64,000 bases of DNA, taken from assembly GCA_019739225.1 (NCBI GenBank), contig JAHHDT010000001.1, positions 372,001 through 436,000 of the forward strand, written 5' to 3'. Origin of the DNA: Aquamicrobium sp. (GTDB taxonomy: Bacteria; Pseudomonadota; Alphaproteobacteria; Rhizobiales; Rhizobiaceae). Each line of letters begins with the position of its first letter. Position 1 is the stretch's first letter. Shown in pieces: positions 1 to 10,077 of this stretch. Below the pieces are notes generated by a model. That model saw nothing but the letters and a program-made list of their open reading frames with translations, ran no database searches and was not told the origin of the DNA. The position numbers and the translations under genes were made by a program.

Positions 1-1121
<1,121 letters not shown>

Positions 1122-1237
1122 GCTCATGCCTTCGTGAAGGGGCCGCAACCCGCCGCGGCCTTGGATCGGATGTGGGTTTGGCTTTTAGCGCTGCCGAATC
1201 CGACTGTCCAGAAATCCCGCACAAACCAGCCACGACA

Positions 1238-1269
1238 ACGAAACAACCGCCGGCAGGGTCTGCCAGCGG
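1238..1269 (-). terminator. Probable rho-independent terminator of recA
   Basis: On the minus strand a 10-bp stem (one G-U pair) with a 3-base loop lies about 35 bases after the recA stop: arms 1260-1269 and 1247-1256. It is followed by a T-rich tract (TTGTTTCGTT). The position between recA and alaS suggests that the two are separate transcription units. Confidence 0.6.
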
Positions 1270-1303
1270 TTGCGTTGACCGTAACAAATGGCGGGTAGCC
1301 GGC

Positions 1304-2401
<1,098 letters not shown>

Positions 2402-2459
2402 GATACCTTACCCCTTGGTCTTGAGCGAAGCCGGTCAGTCCGGTGTCCCTGAAATTTTT

Positions 2460-2474
2460 GTACCTTTTTTGTTC
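2460..2474 (-). promoter_or_regulatory. LexA (SOS) box candidate upstream of recA
   Basis: The plus strand reads GTAC-N7-GTTC, which is one base from the alphaproteobacterial SOS box GTTC-N7-GTTC (GAAC-N7-GAAC on the gene strand). It lies 59-73 bases before the recA start, where a promoter operator would be. The motif match is seen directly; LexA binding is inferred. Confidence 0.6.
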
Positions 2475-2525
2475 CTGTTTTGCAAGAGGCATCAACCCAT
2501 TGAATTTAAATGATTTTGAGAATAT

Positions 2526-2540
2526 GTTCCATTTTTGTCC
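2526..2540 (-). promoter_or_regulatory. Second, weaker LexA box candidate upstream of recA
   Basis: The plus strand reads GTTC-N7-GTCC, again one base from the alphaproteobacterial SOS consensus. It is 125-139 bases before the recA start and 66 bases from the first box. It may be a second operator, or a chance match in an AT-rich promoter region. The region 2402-2692 holds no other recognisable gene. Confidence 0.35.
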
Positions 2541-2692
2541 TTCCCCAAGGCGCCGTGCAGCCCCTCACATTGTGAATGATATATCACAATCGGCACCGAC
2601 GCCTGACGCGGCCCGATTCGCGCGCTGGCGCTTGCCGGCATGACGTGGGGCTCCTAGTGTCGCGGCTCTTCGTTCCCGCTACGCTCCCGACC

Positions 2693-3634
2693 ATGATCCG
2701 ACCCAGACTCTTTGCCGCCGGAGCGGCTCACATCGACCGCCGCGGCCGTCTTGCCGGCGCCTACGTGCCTGCCGCGTCCAACCCCGGAACCATGAGCGAG
2801 GAAGTCGGCGGCGGCGCCTTCAACGCCTTGCGCAATGCCGTCCGCCACGGCGTGGACGGTTCGATCCTGTCGCTGCGCGGCGGCGATGTCGCGGGCGACG
2901 CGGTGGCGCGCGCGATCGCAGACGCGGTGATAGGGGATTTATCGGCCGTCTTCCTCGACCGGACGACGCCGAGCTACACCGCGCTGATCGATGCCGAAGG
3001 CGAACTGATCGCCGGCTTTGCAGACATGGGCCTCTACGAGATCGGCTTTCCGAAACAGGTCCGCCGCAGCAAGGTGCGCCATGCGGTGGCAGGTGCGGAT
3101 GCCGTTCTGTGCGAGGCCAACATGCCGGCAACAGCCACCGAGGCGCTGGTCAGCCAGGCCGGCGACAGGCCGGTCTTTGCAATCGGAATCTCGCCTGCCA
3201 AGGTCGGGCGCCTCGTCGGCGTTCTGGCCCGGCTCTCCTGCCTGTTCATGAATGCCAACGAGGCGCGCACGCTTGCGGGTCTGGAAAGCGGCGCGGATGT
3301 TGTCGAGGCGGGGCGCGTCTTGCGCGACAAAGGTCTCGCCCGTGCAGTCATCACGTCCGGCGGCGCACCGCTGACGGCGTTCGACGCCGGCGGCATTTTC
3401 ACCATCGCCCCCTCTCCGGCACGCTTCGTAGCCGACGTCACCGGCGCCGGTGACGCAATCGCCGGCGTGACGGTGGCCTACCTGATGCGCGGCTTCGGCT
3501 TCGCGGAAGCGCTTCGCCACGGTATGGCTGCCGCTCGCCTGACCGTGGAGGCATCCACGGTCGTGGCGGACTACGACGACAAGGCATTCGAGGCCGCACT
3601 TGCGCTTGTCGGCCACCCTGCCCCCGTGGCATGA
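2693..3634 (+). CDS. psuK: Pseudouridine kinase, PfkB family
   Basis: Predicted to phosphorylate pseudouridine to pseudouridine 5'-phosphate. The 313-residue protein has a PfkB/ribokinase fold: glycine-rich GGGAFNAL at 39-46 and the signature DVTGAGD at 248-254, with Asp254 as the expected catalytic base. The assignment as pseudouridine kinase rather than another sugar kinase rests mainly on the adjacent psuG. The start at 2693 gives a normal family length; a longer in-frame extension to 2576 reads unlike protein. The stop overlaps an ATG just before psuG, so the two are co-transcribed. Confidence 0.85.
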   Translation: MIRPRLFAAGAAHIDRRGRLAGAYVPAASNPGTMSEEVGGGAFNALRNAVRHGVDGSILSLRGGDVAGDAVARAIADAVIGDLSAVFLDRTTPSYTALIDAEGELIAGFADMGLYEIGFPKQVRRSKVRHAVAGADAVLCEANMPATATEALVSQAGDRPVFAIGISPAKVGRLVGVLARLSCLFMNANEARTLAGLESGADVVEAGRVLRDKGLARAVITSGGAPLTAFDAGGIFTIAPSPARFVADVTGAGDAIAGVTVAYLMRGFGFAEALRHGMAAARLTVEASTVVADYDDKAFEAALALVGHPAPVA

Positions 3635-3657
3635 GCGCCTCGAAGAAGGAGACCCGC

Positions 3658-4566
3658 ATGTCCACCCCCGAACACATTGATGTCGCCCCCGAGGTTGCCG
3701 CAGCGCTCGCCGGCGGCGGCGCCGTGGTGGCGCTTGAAAGCACCATCATCACCCACGGCATGCCCTGGCCGCAGAACAATGCCATGGCGGCGCGGGTGGA
3801 AGAGATCGTCCGCGAGGAAGGCGCGACCCCGGCAACAATCGCCGTGGTCGATGGACGCCTGAAAATAGGCCTGTCGGCAACCGAACGCGAAGCGCTCGCC
3901 CAGACGCAGGGCTCGCTGAAACTGTCGCGCGCCGATCTGGCCTTCGCGGTCGCCGAGGGTCGCACCGGCGGCACCACGGTCGCCGCCACGATGATCGCGG
4001 CACACATGGCCGGCATTTCGGTCTTCGCCACCGGCGGCATCGGCGGCGTCCACAAGGGGGCGGAGAAGAGCTTCGACATTTCGGCCGATCTCGATGAGCT
4101 TTCGCGCACGCCGGTGATCGTGGTTTCCGCCGGTGCGAAAGCGATCCTCGACATCGAAAAGACGCTGGAGGTGTTGGAGACGCGCGGCGTGCCGGTGGTG
4201 GGCTTCGGCACGGACGTCATGCCGGCCTTCTGGTCGCGCACCTCGCCCTTCCCCGCCCCGCTGCGGCTCGACAGCGCCGAGGCGATCGCGCGGTTCCAGC
4301 GCACGCGAGGCCAACTCGGCATCGCCGGCGGCATGCTGATCGCCAATCCTGTGCCGGCGGACGCCGAGATCCCCGCCGATGTCATGGCGGTTCACATTGC
4401 TGCGGCCCAGGCCGAGCTCGATAAAAAGGGCGTCACCGGCAAGGCAGTGACACCCTATCTTTTGTCGCGGATGCTGGACCTGACGGACGGCGCGAGCCTT
4501 GCGACCAACATCGCACTGGTCGAGAACAACGCCCGCCTGGCCGCCCGCATCGCGAAGGCCCTCTAG
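3658..4566 (+). CDS. psuG: Pseudouridine-5'-phosphate glycosidase
   Basis: Cleaves pseudouridine 5'-phosphate to uracil and ribose 5-phosphate, the second step of pseudouridine breakdown. The 302-residue frame has the family hallmarks ALESTIITHGMPWPQN near the N-terminus, VVDGRLKIGLS, and FATGGIGGVHKGAEKSFD. The start at 3658 is chosen because AAGGAG lies six bases before it; an ATG at 3631 overlapping the psuK stop lacks such a site. Together with psuK it forms a two-gene operon for salvage of modified nucleosides from RNA turnover. Confidence 0.93.
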   Translation: MSTPEHIDVAPEVAAALAGGGAVVALESTIITHGMPWPQNNAMAARVEEIVREEGATPATIAVVDGRLKIGLSATEREALAQTQGSLKLSRADLAFAVAEGRTGGTTVAATMIAAHMAGISVFATGGIGGVHKGAEKSFDISADLDELSRTPVIVVSAGAKAILDIEKTLEVLETRGVPVVGFGTDVMPAFWSRTSPFPAPLRLDSAEAIARFQRTRGQLGIAGGMLIANPVPADAEIPADVMAVHIAAAQAELDKKGVTGKAVTPYLLSRMLDLTDGASLATNIALVENNARLAARIAKAL

Positions 4567-4586
4567 CCGGGCCTCCGCGTCGCCGG

Positions 4587-5231
4587 TCAGGAAATCGGCA
4601 CGAGGTGGATCTCGACGCGGCGGTTCTGCGCGCGTCCGTCCGGCGTGTCGTTGCCGGCGACCGGCTGCGACGCGCCGAAGCCGTTGATCGCGAAGCGACG
4701 TCCATCGACACCCTGCTGGCCCAGATAGGTCGCCACGGAGGACGCACGGCGCTGCGACAGGCCGAGATTATGCTGCGCGCTGCCGGTGGAATCCGTGTGG
4801 CCGTTGATGTCGACCAGCGTGCGATTGTACTTGTTGAGCACCAGGGCCACGGCGTTGAGCGTATTGTAGAACGCAGGCGTCACCTGGTCCTGGTCGGTGG
4901 CGAAGGTGATGTTGGACGGCATGTTGAGCACGATGTTGTTGCCCTGCCGGGTAACCGAAACGCCGGTGCCCTGCAGATAGCCACGAAGTTCCGCTTCCTG
5001 CTGGTCCATGTAGCCGCCGATAGCGCCGCCTGCCAGCGCGCCGATGCCTGCCCCGATCAGCGCGTTGCGGCGGTCGTTGCCGCCTGCCAGCGTGCCCAAT
5101 CCCGCGCCCGCCAGCGCGCCAAGTGCCGCCCCGCCTGCCGTGCGCGAAACCTGCTGCTCGCCGGTGTACGGGTTGGTGGTGCAGCCGGCCAGAAACACGC
5201 CGGCAGCCATGCCGATCATCATCTTCTTCAT
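4587..5231 (-). CDS. OmpA-family outer membrane lipoprotein (YiaD-like)
   Basis: Predicted lipoprotein that tethers the outer membrane to peptidoglycan. The 214-residue protein starts with a short signal ending in the lipobox LAGC (Cys16). A glycine-zipper segment follows (GGAALGALAGAGLGTLAGG and GAGIGALAGGAIGGY, about residues 33-75). A C-terminal OmpA domain contains NGHTDSTGSAQHNLGLSQRRA and ends NRRVEIHLVPI. It stands alone, convergent with psuG, and has no operon partner. The exact physiological role is not evident. Confidence 0.9.
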   Translation of the reverse strand: MKKMMIGMAAGVFLAGCTTNPYTGEQQVSRTAGGAALGALAGAGLGTLAGGNDRRNALIGAGIGALAGGAIGGYMDQQEAELRGYLQGTGVSVTRQGNNIVLNMPSNITFATDQDQVTPAFYNTLNAVALVLNKYNRTLVDINGHTDSTGSAQHNLGLSQRRASSVATYLGQQGVDGRRFAINGFGASQPVAGNDTPDGRAQNRRVEIHLVPIS

Positions 5232-5320
5232 ATGGATACCCTCTCCTGAAAGTCGCGATTCCCCGAATCCAGGGTCGTTCTAGCACAGATTAAGGCAAAA
5301 TCCCGGCCTGCGGCCCTTGT

Positions 5321-5776
5321 TCAGTCGCGCGGCCCGCAGGCAATCATTACAAGGCCGGCGAGCAGCAGCATCGTCCCCACCATTTCGCGCGGACCGACCC
5401 GCCGCAGCTCGATGCCGAAGGCGCCGACATGATCGTATGCGAGCGCCGCCAGCAACTGGCCGCAGACGACCGCAGCGGCGAAAACCGCAACGCCGATGCG
5501 CGGCACCGCGTAGAGCGTCAGCAACAGAAGCCCCGTGCCGATCAGTCCGCCCGCCCACAGCCAGATCGGCATTCGAACCACATTCTCCAGCCGGGGCACG
5601 CCGGTTCCTGCGAGCACACCGGCTGCCAAAAGCACGCAAAGGCCGACGGCAAAGGCGACGGTCGCGGCCTGTATCGGTCCGCCGGCGTGAAACGCCATGC
5701 GCGTGAGAAAGGGTCCTTGTGCCGAAAGCAGCGCGCCCGCGGCAAATGCCAGCAGCACCAGCCCCGGCTGCTGCAT
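5321..5776 (-). CDS. Small DMT-superfamily membrane protein (YdcZ/DUF606 type)
   Basis: A 151-residue, very hydrophobic protein with about five predicted membrane helices, such as LVLLAFAAGALLSAQGPF, AATVAFAVGLCVLLAAGV and GGLIGTGLLLLTLYAV. Size and the pattern of glycine-rich helices fit the half-size DMT (drug/metabolite transporter) proteins of the YdcZ family, which probably dimerise. It is the last gene of an operon behind an XRE-cupin regulator and an acetyltransferase, with a two-base gap, so it may export or import the small molecule sensed by that regulator. Substrate unknown. Confidence 0.75.
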   Translation of the reverse strand: MQQPGLVLLAFAAGALLSAQGPFLTRMAFHAGGPIQAATVAFAVGLCVLLAAGVLAGTGVPRLENVVRMPIWLWAGGLIGTGLLLLTLYAVPRIGVAVFAAAVVCGQLLAALAYDHVGAFGIELRRVGPREMVGTMLLLAGLVMIACGPRD

Positions 5777-5778
5777 GG

Positions 5779-6315
5779 TCAGAGCGCCTTGTACATGATG
5801 GTCGTGCCGTCGAGCTTGTCGGCGGTAAAGGGATCGCGGCAGAAGTTCGGGATCACGCCGACCGTCTGATAGCCGAGCGAAGCGTAGAGCGGCTCGGCAC
5901 GATCGCCCGTGCGGGTGTCGAGCGTCAGCAGGCTGCGCCTGAGCAGGCGGGCGTGCGCTTCCAGCTTGGCCATCAAGGCGCGCGCAAGGCCGCGGCGGCG
6001 GAAGTCTGGGTGCACCAGCAACTTGCGCACCTCGGCGCGGTGCGGCTGGTTCGGCGGCGTGTCGTGGTCGAGCTGTACACTGCCGGCAATCCGGCCTTCC
6101 GTTTCCGCCACAAGAAGCAGCGAGGAGCCCGCAGCAACACCCGGCAGAACCTTTCCGCGCCAGAATGCCTCGGCATCGTCTATCGAAAACGGCATGATGA
6201 AACTGATGCTCGCGCCATCATGCACGCAGGCCTGCAGCAGGGCGGAGAATTCGCCGATGCGCCGGTCAAGCATCATGGCATCGCACGCAAATATCTGGAA
6301 CCCGCGCTCGGTCAT
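5779..6315 (-). CDS. GNAT-family N-acetyltransferase
   Basis: A 178-residue acetyl-CoA-dependent transferase. The acetyl-CoA binding motif is visible as VRKLLVHPDFRRRGLARALM (about residues 94-113), and the C-terminal half has the usual EPLYASLGYQTVGVIP. The middle gene of a three-gene operon (regulator, acetyltransferase, DMT transporter), nine bases after the regulator. The acceptor is unknown; linkage to a transporter would fit detoxification by acetylation plus export, which is an inference only. Confidence 0.85.
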   Translation of the reverse strand: MTERGFQIFACDAMMLDRRIGEFSALLQACVHDGASISFIMPFSIDDAEAFWRGKVLPGVAAGSSLLLVAETEGRIAGSVQLDHDTPPNQPHRAEVRKLLVHPDFRRRGLARALMAKLEAHARLLRRSLLTLDTRTGDRAEPLYASLGYQTVGVIPNFCRDPFTADKLDGTTIMYKAL

Positions 6316-6324
6316 CAGCCTGTC

Positions 6325-6897
6325 TCACACCATGAAAAGGATATATCGCGCCCCGCACTCGCTCGGGGTTGCGAAGGCGCTCGACCCGAAAAGCTGGTAG
6401 CGCAGGCAGTCGCCCGGCGTGAGGTCGTGGCTTCGCCCTTCGACAGTCACCTCCAGCGCGCCTTCAAGCAGAAGCAGGTGATGCTCGAGGCCTTGCCGCG
6501 GCGGAGCGTCGTATTCGAGGCGCGTTGCGGCATCCAGCATGCAATCCAGCGCCTCGCCGGCCAGATTGCCGGCTGGCGGCGAGACCGAGCGGCGCAGAAA
6601 GCCCGCCTCGGCGTCGCTCCACACAGGCTGTTCCGCCCGCCGCACGACGGGCGCGAACCCCTCTTCCACCATCAGCATTAATCGTGACAGCGTCATGCCA
6701 TAAGCGGAGCAAAGCCGTCCGAGCACGGCCGTGGTCGGGCTGGTCTCGCCATTTTCCAGGCGCGACAGCGTCGCGCGGCTGACACCGCTGCGCGCCGCCA
6801 GTTCATCCAGCGACCACGCTCGTTCGCCGCGCAGGGCCTTCAGGCGCTGCGCGATCAAACGATCTACCGAGTCCGCTATATCCGCCGTACCTCTCAT
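6325..6897 (-). CDS. XRE-family regulator with C-terminal cupin domain
   Basis: A 190-residue transcription factor. The N-terminal helix-turn-helix is clear: RLKALRGERAWSLDELAARS, GVSRATLSRLENGETSPTTA (about residues 18-58). The C-terminal half (about 95-190) has a cupin pattern, LEHHLLLLEGALEVTVEGRS and LTPGDCLRYQ, expected to bind a small ligand. First gene of the operon with the GNAT and DMT genes. The promoter sits so close to the ATG that the mRNA is probably leaderless, and an inverted repeat in its spacer suggests autoregulation. Confidence 0.88.
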   Translation of the reverse strand: MRGTADIADSVDRLIAQRLKALRGERAWSLDELAARSGVSRATLSRLENGETSPTTAVLGRLCSAYGMTLSRLMLMVEEGFAPVVRRAEQPVWSDAEAGFLRRSVSPPAGNLAGEALDCMLDAATRLEYDAPPRQGLEHHLLLLEGALEVTVEGRSHDLTPGDCLRYQLFGSSAFATPSECGARYILFMV

Positions 6898-6904
6898 ATT
6901 GGAG

Positions 6905-6933
6905 ATTATTTCTCGAATACGAGATTATATCAA
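6905..6933 (-). promoter_or_regulatory. Promoter and likely operator of the XRE-cupin operon
   Basis: The minus strand shows a -35 element TTGATA (6928-6933), a 17-base spacer and a -10 element AATAAT (6905-6910). The -10 ends only seven bases before the start ATG, so transcription would begin at or next to the A of the ATG. The spacer holds a perfect inverted repeat (arms TCTCG/CGAGA at 6911-6915 and 6920-6924), and GAGATTAT occurs twice (6902-6909 and 6921-6928). Confidence 0.55.
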
Positions 6934-6961
6934 GCCCTTCGACGGGCGTCGGATCAAAGAT

Positions 6962-7588
6962 TTATCGCGACATGTCCGGCAGCTTCTCGAAGGTGCTGAA
7001 CTGAAATCGCTGCGCCGCTCCCCAGGGCGTCGTATGCTCGTGCCTGCGGGTGGCGACCAGAGAGAACCCCTCGCCCAGTACTGCCTGAAGGCTCCCCGCG
7101 TCGTGGCGGGCCACCGGAAGGCCGCTGCATTTTTCGGGACCGTCCGGCGCAAAAGTGCCGATCACGGCCCTGCCGCCCCTCCTCAAGGCCCGCGCCATCA
7201 CCCGCACATAGGCTTGCTGGTCTTCAGGCGCAGTCAGGAAATGAAACGCGGCACGGTCGTGCCAGAGGTCATAGGACCGCTTCGGCTGCCATTCTGTCAC
7301 ATCTCCAGCGATCCATTCGACGTTTCCCGCGCCGGCCAGCCTCTTCTTCGCGGTTTCGAGCGCCGCCGGGGAGAGATCGACAATGGTTACGTGCGCCTGC
7401 CCCCGCGCCACCAGCTCGTCGACAAGGCGCGACGTGCCGCCGCCGATGTCGACGACGGTCATCTCGGGCCGCAGGCCGGCCTCGTCAAGCAGAACCAGCG
7501 ACAGCGCCGGGGCGTCCTCGTGCCAGCTTAGCTGGTCTTCTGCCTTGTTCGTATAGACCTGCTGCCAATGCGTCTGTCGTTCGCTCAC
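6962..7588 (-). CDS. Class I SAM-dependent methyltransferase
   Basis: A 208-residue methyltransferase with the SAM-binding motif I VVDIGGGTSRLVDELVARG (about residues 45-63), acidic motif VTIVDLSPAALETAKKRL, and a following D-rich segment (AGDVTEW, YDLWHDRAAFHFL). The HDRAAFHFLT stretch is shared with small TPMT/Tehb-like enzymes, but the substrate cannot be read from sequence. It is monocistronic, 64 bp upstream of and in the same direction as the XRE-cupin operon. Confidence 0.85.
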   Translation of the reverse strand: MSERQTHWQQVYTNKAEDQLSWHEDAPALSLVLLDEAGLRPEMTVVDIGGGTSRLVDELVARGQAHVTIVDLSPAALETAKKRLAGAGNVEWIAGDVTEWQPKRSYDLWHDRAAFHFLTAPEDQQAYVRVMARALRRGGRAVIGTFAPDGPEKCSGLPVARHDAGSLQAVLGEGFSLVATRRHEHTTPWGAAQRFQFSTFEKLPDMSR

Positions 7589-7805
7589 GGCGGCTCTCCT
7601 GCGATGCTTAGCTACCGCCCGAAACGGACTTTACACAAGGCATCCTCGTCCGAATCGGCTAGGTTGTCCGTCAGGTGCCGCCCGCGCCTCCACCCTCCCG
7701 ACGGGGAAGCATTTTTCATGCAGGGCGACGAGCCATCGAACCGACTGGTCGAGCACCCGCATAAGGAGGGACTGCAGGCATCGCTCGCATCAGGAGGTTT
7801 TTCCG

Positions 7806-8519
7806 ATGATCCTTTCGGCACCGATTTATCGCCTCAAACGCAATGCGCGGCTGCTTGCGCGCGAGCAGCGCATTCCACTCCACGCCGCCCTCGACAAGGT
7901 CGCCCATGCCGAAGGCTATGCGAGCTGGAGCCTGCTTGCCGCCAGGGCGGCCGCGCCGGCTGCTAGCTTGTCGGCCCGGCTGCGGCCCGGCAATCTTGTC
8001 TTGCTGGGTGCGCGTCCTGGGCAAGGCAAGACCCTGCTCGGCCTCGAACTCGCGATTGAAGCCATGAAGGCCGGTCGCCGCGCCTGCTTCTTTTCACTCG
8101 AGTACAACGAGCGCGACGTGGCGGAGCGATTTCGCGCGCTCGGCGCCGACCCGACCCGTTATGCTGAACTCTTTGCGTTTGACGGCTCCGACGGGATTTG
8201 CGCCGATCACGTCGTTGCAAGTCTGGAGGATGCCCCGCGAGGCACGCTCGCTGTGATCGACTACCTGCAATTGCTCGATCAGAAACGCACCAATCCCGAC
8301 CTGGCGCTGCAGGTCGCGACACTGAAGGCCTTTGCGCGCACGCAAGGCGTAACCATCGTCGTGCTGTCGCAGATCCACCGCGCCTATGATCCTTCCGAAA
8401 AGCCATTTCCGGACGCCGCCGACATACGCCTGCCCAACCCGCTCGACCTAGCGTTATTCGATCGGATGTGTTTCCTCAATGCAGGTCTCATCCACTTTCG
8501 GGAATCAGAACCGGGCTGA
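7806..8519 (+). CDS. Short DnaB/RecA-fold ATPase
   Basis: A 237-residue protein with a Walker A motif GARPGQGKT at residues 68-76, a Walker B-like stretch VIDYLQLLDQ at about 150-159 and LSQIHR, the layout of the DnaB C-terminal helicase domain. It lacks the DnaB N-terminal dimerisation domain; in its place is a short helical segment of about 50 residues (LKRNARLLAREQRIPLHAAL, EGYASWSLLAARAA). It therefore is not the replicative helicase. AGGAGG lies eight bases before the start. Stands alone; function unknown. Confidence 0.75.
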   Translation: MILSAPIYRLKRNARLLAREQRIPLHAALDKVAHAEGYASWSLLAARAAAPAASLSARLRPGNLVLLGARPGQGKTLLGLELAIEAMKAGRRACFFSLEYNERDVAERFRALGADPTRYAELFAFDGSDGICADHVVASLEDAPRGTLAVIDYLQLLDQKRTNPDLALQVATLKAFARTQGVTIVVLSQIHRAYDPSEKPFPDAADIRLPNPLDLALFDRMCFLNAGLIHFRESEPG

Positions 8520-8763
8520 TGTCCCGGAAAAATGACAGGGCCCGAAACCGGCGTGCCTCGCCGACCGCTGCAGCCGCTCACCCTCGGGTCCCGGCCCGGC
8601 AAGCATAGGTGCGCTGTTGCCACTCCGAGATAGCGGGGTGGCGAAAAATGCTGCAGGTGCTAAGTGGCTATGGCAACGGAAGCGATACGCCACCGTTCGC
8701 CGTGATCTGGCAGCCTGAAATGGCTGCAAAGGCAGGCGGGGCCGCAGCAGCGGAGACGGACGC

Positions 8764-10017
8764 ATGAAACACAGGGTCGTGGTCGTCGGAGCCGGTTTCG
8801 CCGGCCTCCAGCTCGTGCAGGGGCTGAAGGGAGCCGGCTGCGACATCACCCTGATCGACCAGCGGAACCACCATCTGTTCCAGCCCCTGCTCTACCAGGT
8901 CGCGACGACACTCCTGGCAACCTCCGAGATCGCCTGGCCCATCCGCCGGGTGATGCGGTCTCGCGAAGACGTCACCACCCTTCTGGCCACCGTCACCGGC
9001 GTCGACCGCGTAGCGCGCGAGGTGATCCTCGACGATGGCACCCACGTTCCCTTCGATACGCTGGCGATCGCCACCGGCGCGCGTCATGCCTATTTCGGCA
9101 ACGACCACTGGGAAGCCGACGCACCCGGCTTGAAGACGCTGGAGGACGCCACCACCATCCGCCGCCGGCTGCTGCTCGCATTCGAGCGCGCAGAGCTCGA
9201 TAGCGACGAGGCCGAACGCAAGGCGCAACTCACCTTCGCAGTGGTCGGCGCCGGAGCGACCGGCGTGGAACTGGCCGGCATCATTGCCGAGCTCGCACAT
9301 CGGATCCTGCCGCGCGAATTTCGCCGCATCGACACTCACCGCGCCCGCGTGCTTCTGATCGAGGCCGGTCCCCGTATCCTGCCGGCATTCAGGGACGACC
9401 TGGCCGACTATGCGAGGCGTGCGCTGGAGCGACGTGGCGTCGAGGTGCTGACCGGAACCGCGGTCACCGACTGTTCCCGCGAAGGCATCATGGTCGGCGA
9501 CAGCCCGATTCCCGCACGTACCATCATCTGGGCCGCGGGCGTCCAGGCTTCGCCGGCACAGCAATGGCTGGGCGCCGATGCCGATCGTGCGGGCCGCGTG
9601 AAAGTTTCAGAGACACTCGCATTGCCGGACGATCCGGCCATTTTCGTGCTCGGCGACACCGCAAATGTGGAATCCGGCGGCAAGCAGGTGCCGGGCATAG
9701 CGCCCGCTGCCAAGCAGCAGGGCACCTACGCCGCCCGCGTCATCCGCGGCCGCATTGACGGCAAGACCGAGCCTGCGCCTTTCCGCTACCGGCACATGGG
9801 CGACCTTGCAACCGTCGGGCAGAACGCAGCGATCATCGACTTCGGCCGCTTCCAGATGAAAGGGCGGCTGGCGTGGTGGATTTGGGGTATCGCCCACATC
9901 TATTTCCTGATCGGCGGGCGATCGCGGCTGATGGTGACGATAAGCTGGCTGTGGAGCTACCTTTCCGGTCAGAATTCCGCCCGGCTCATCACCCAGAAAG
10001 AGACGCTGCGGCGTTAG
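8764..10017 (+). CDS. ndh: NAD(P)/FAD-dependent oxidoreductase, type II NADH dehydrogenase family
   Basis: A non-proton-pumping NADH:quinone oxidoreductase of 417 residues. The FAD Rossmann motif VVVVGAGFAG is at 5-14, followed by the family stretch HHLFQPLLYQVA (36-47). ATGARHAYFG follows at 103-112, the second nucleotide-binding motif VGAGATG at 161-167, and FVLGDTA later. The C-terminal region has a hydrophobic/aromatic segment (WWIWGIAHIYFLIGG) that fits membrane attachment. GGAG lies eight bases before the start. No operon partner; the 244 bp upstream (8520-8763) shows no other gene. Confidence 0.9.
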   Translation: MKHRVVVVGAGFAGLQLVQGLKGAGCDITLIDQRNHHLFQPLLYQVATTLLATSEIAWPIRRVMRSREDVTTLLATVTGVDRVAREVILDDGTHVPFDTLAIATGARHAYFGNDHWEADAPGLKTLEDATTIRRRLLLAFERAELDSDEAERKAQLTFAVVGAGATGVELAGIIAELAHRILPREFRRIDTHRARVLLIEAGPRILPAFRDDLADYARRALERRGVEVLTGTAVTDCSREGIMVGDSPIPARTIIWAAGVQASPAQQWLGADADRAGRVKVSETLALPDDPAIFVLGDTANVESGGKQVPGIAPAAKQQGTYAARVIRGRIDGKTEPAPFRYRHMGDLATVGQNAAIIDFGRFQMKGRLAWWIWGIAHIYFLIGGRSRLMVTISWLWSYLSGQNSARLITQKETLRR

Positions 10018-10077
10018 ATTGTCCTTAAGCAGCGCCTGTCAGAAACGCCCGCTGCTCCACAGGCCTGCAGGTTGCGT

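Noticed and set aside
2443-2643. Small plus-strand frame between recA and psuK
   Set aside because: It spans the recA regulatory region, has no ribosome binding site and shows no domain.
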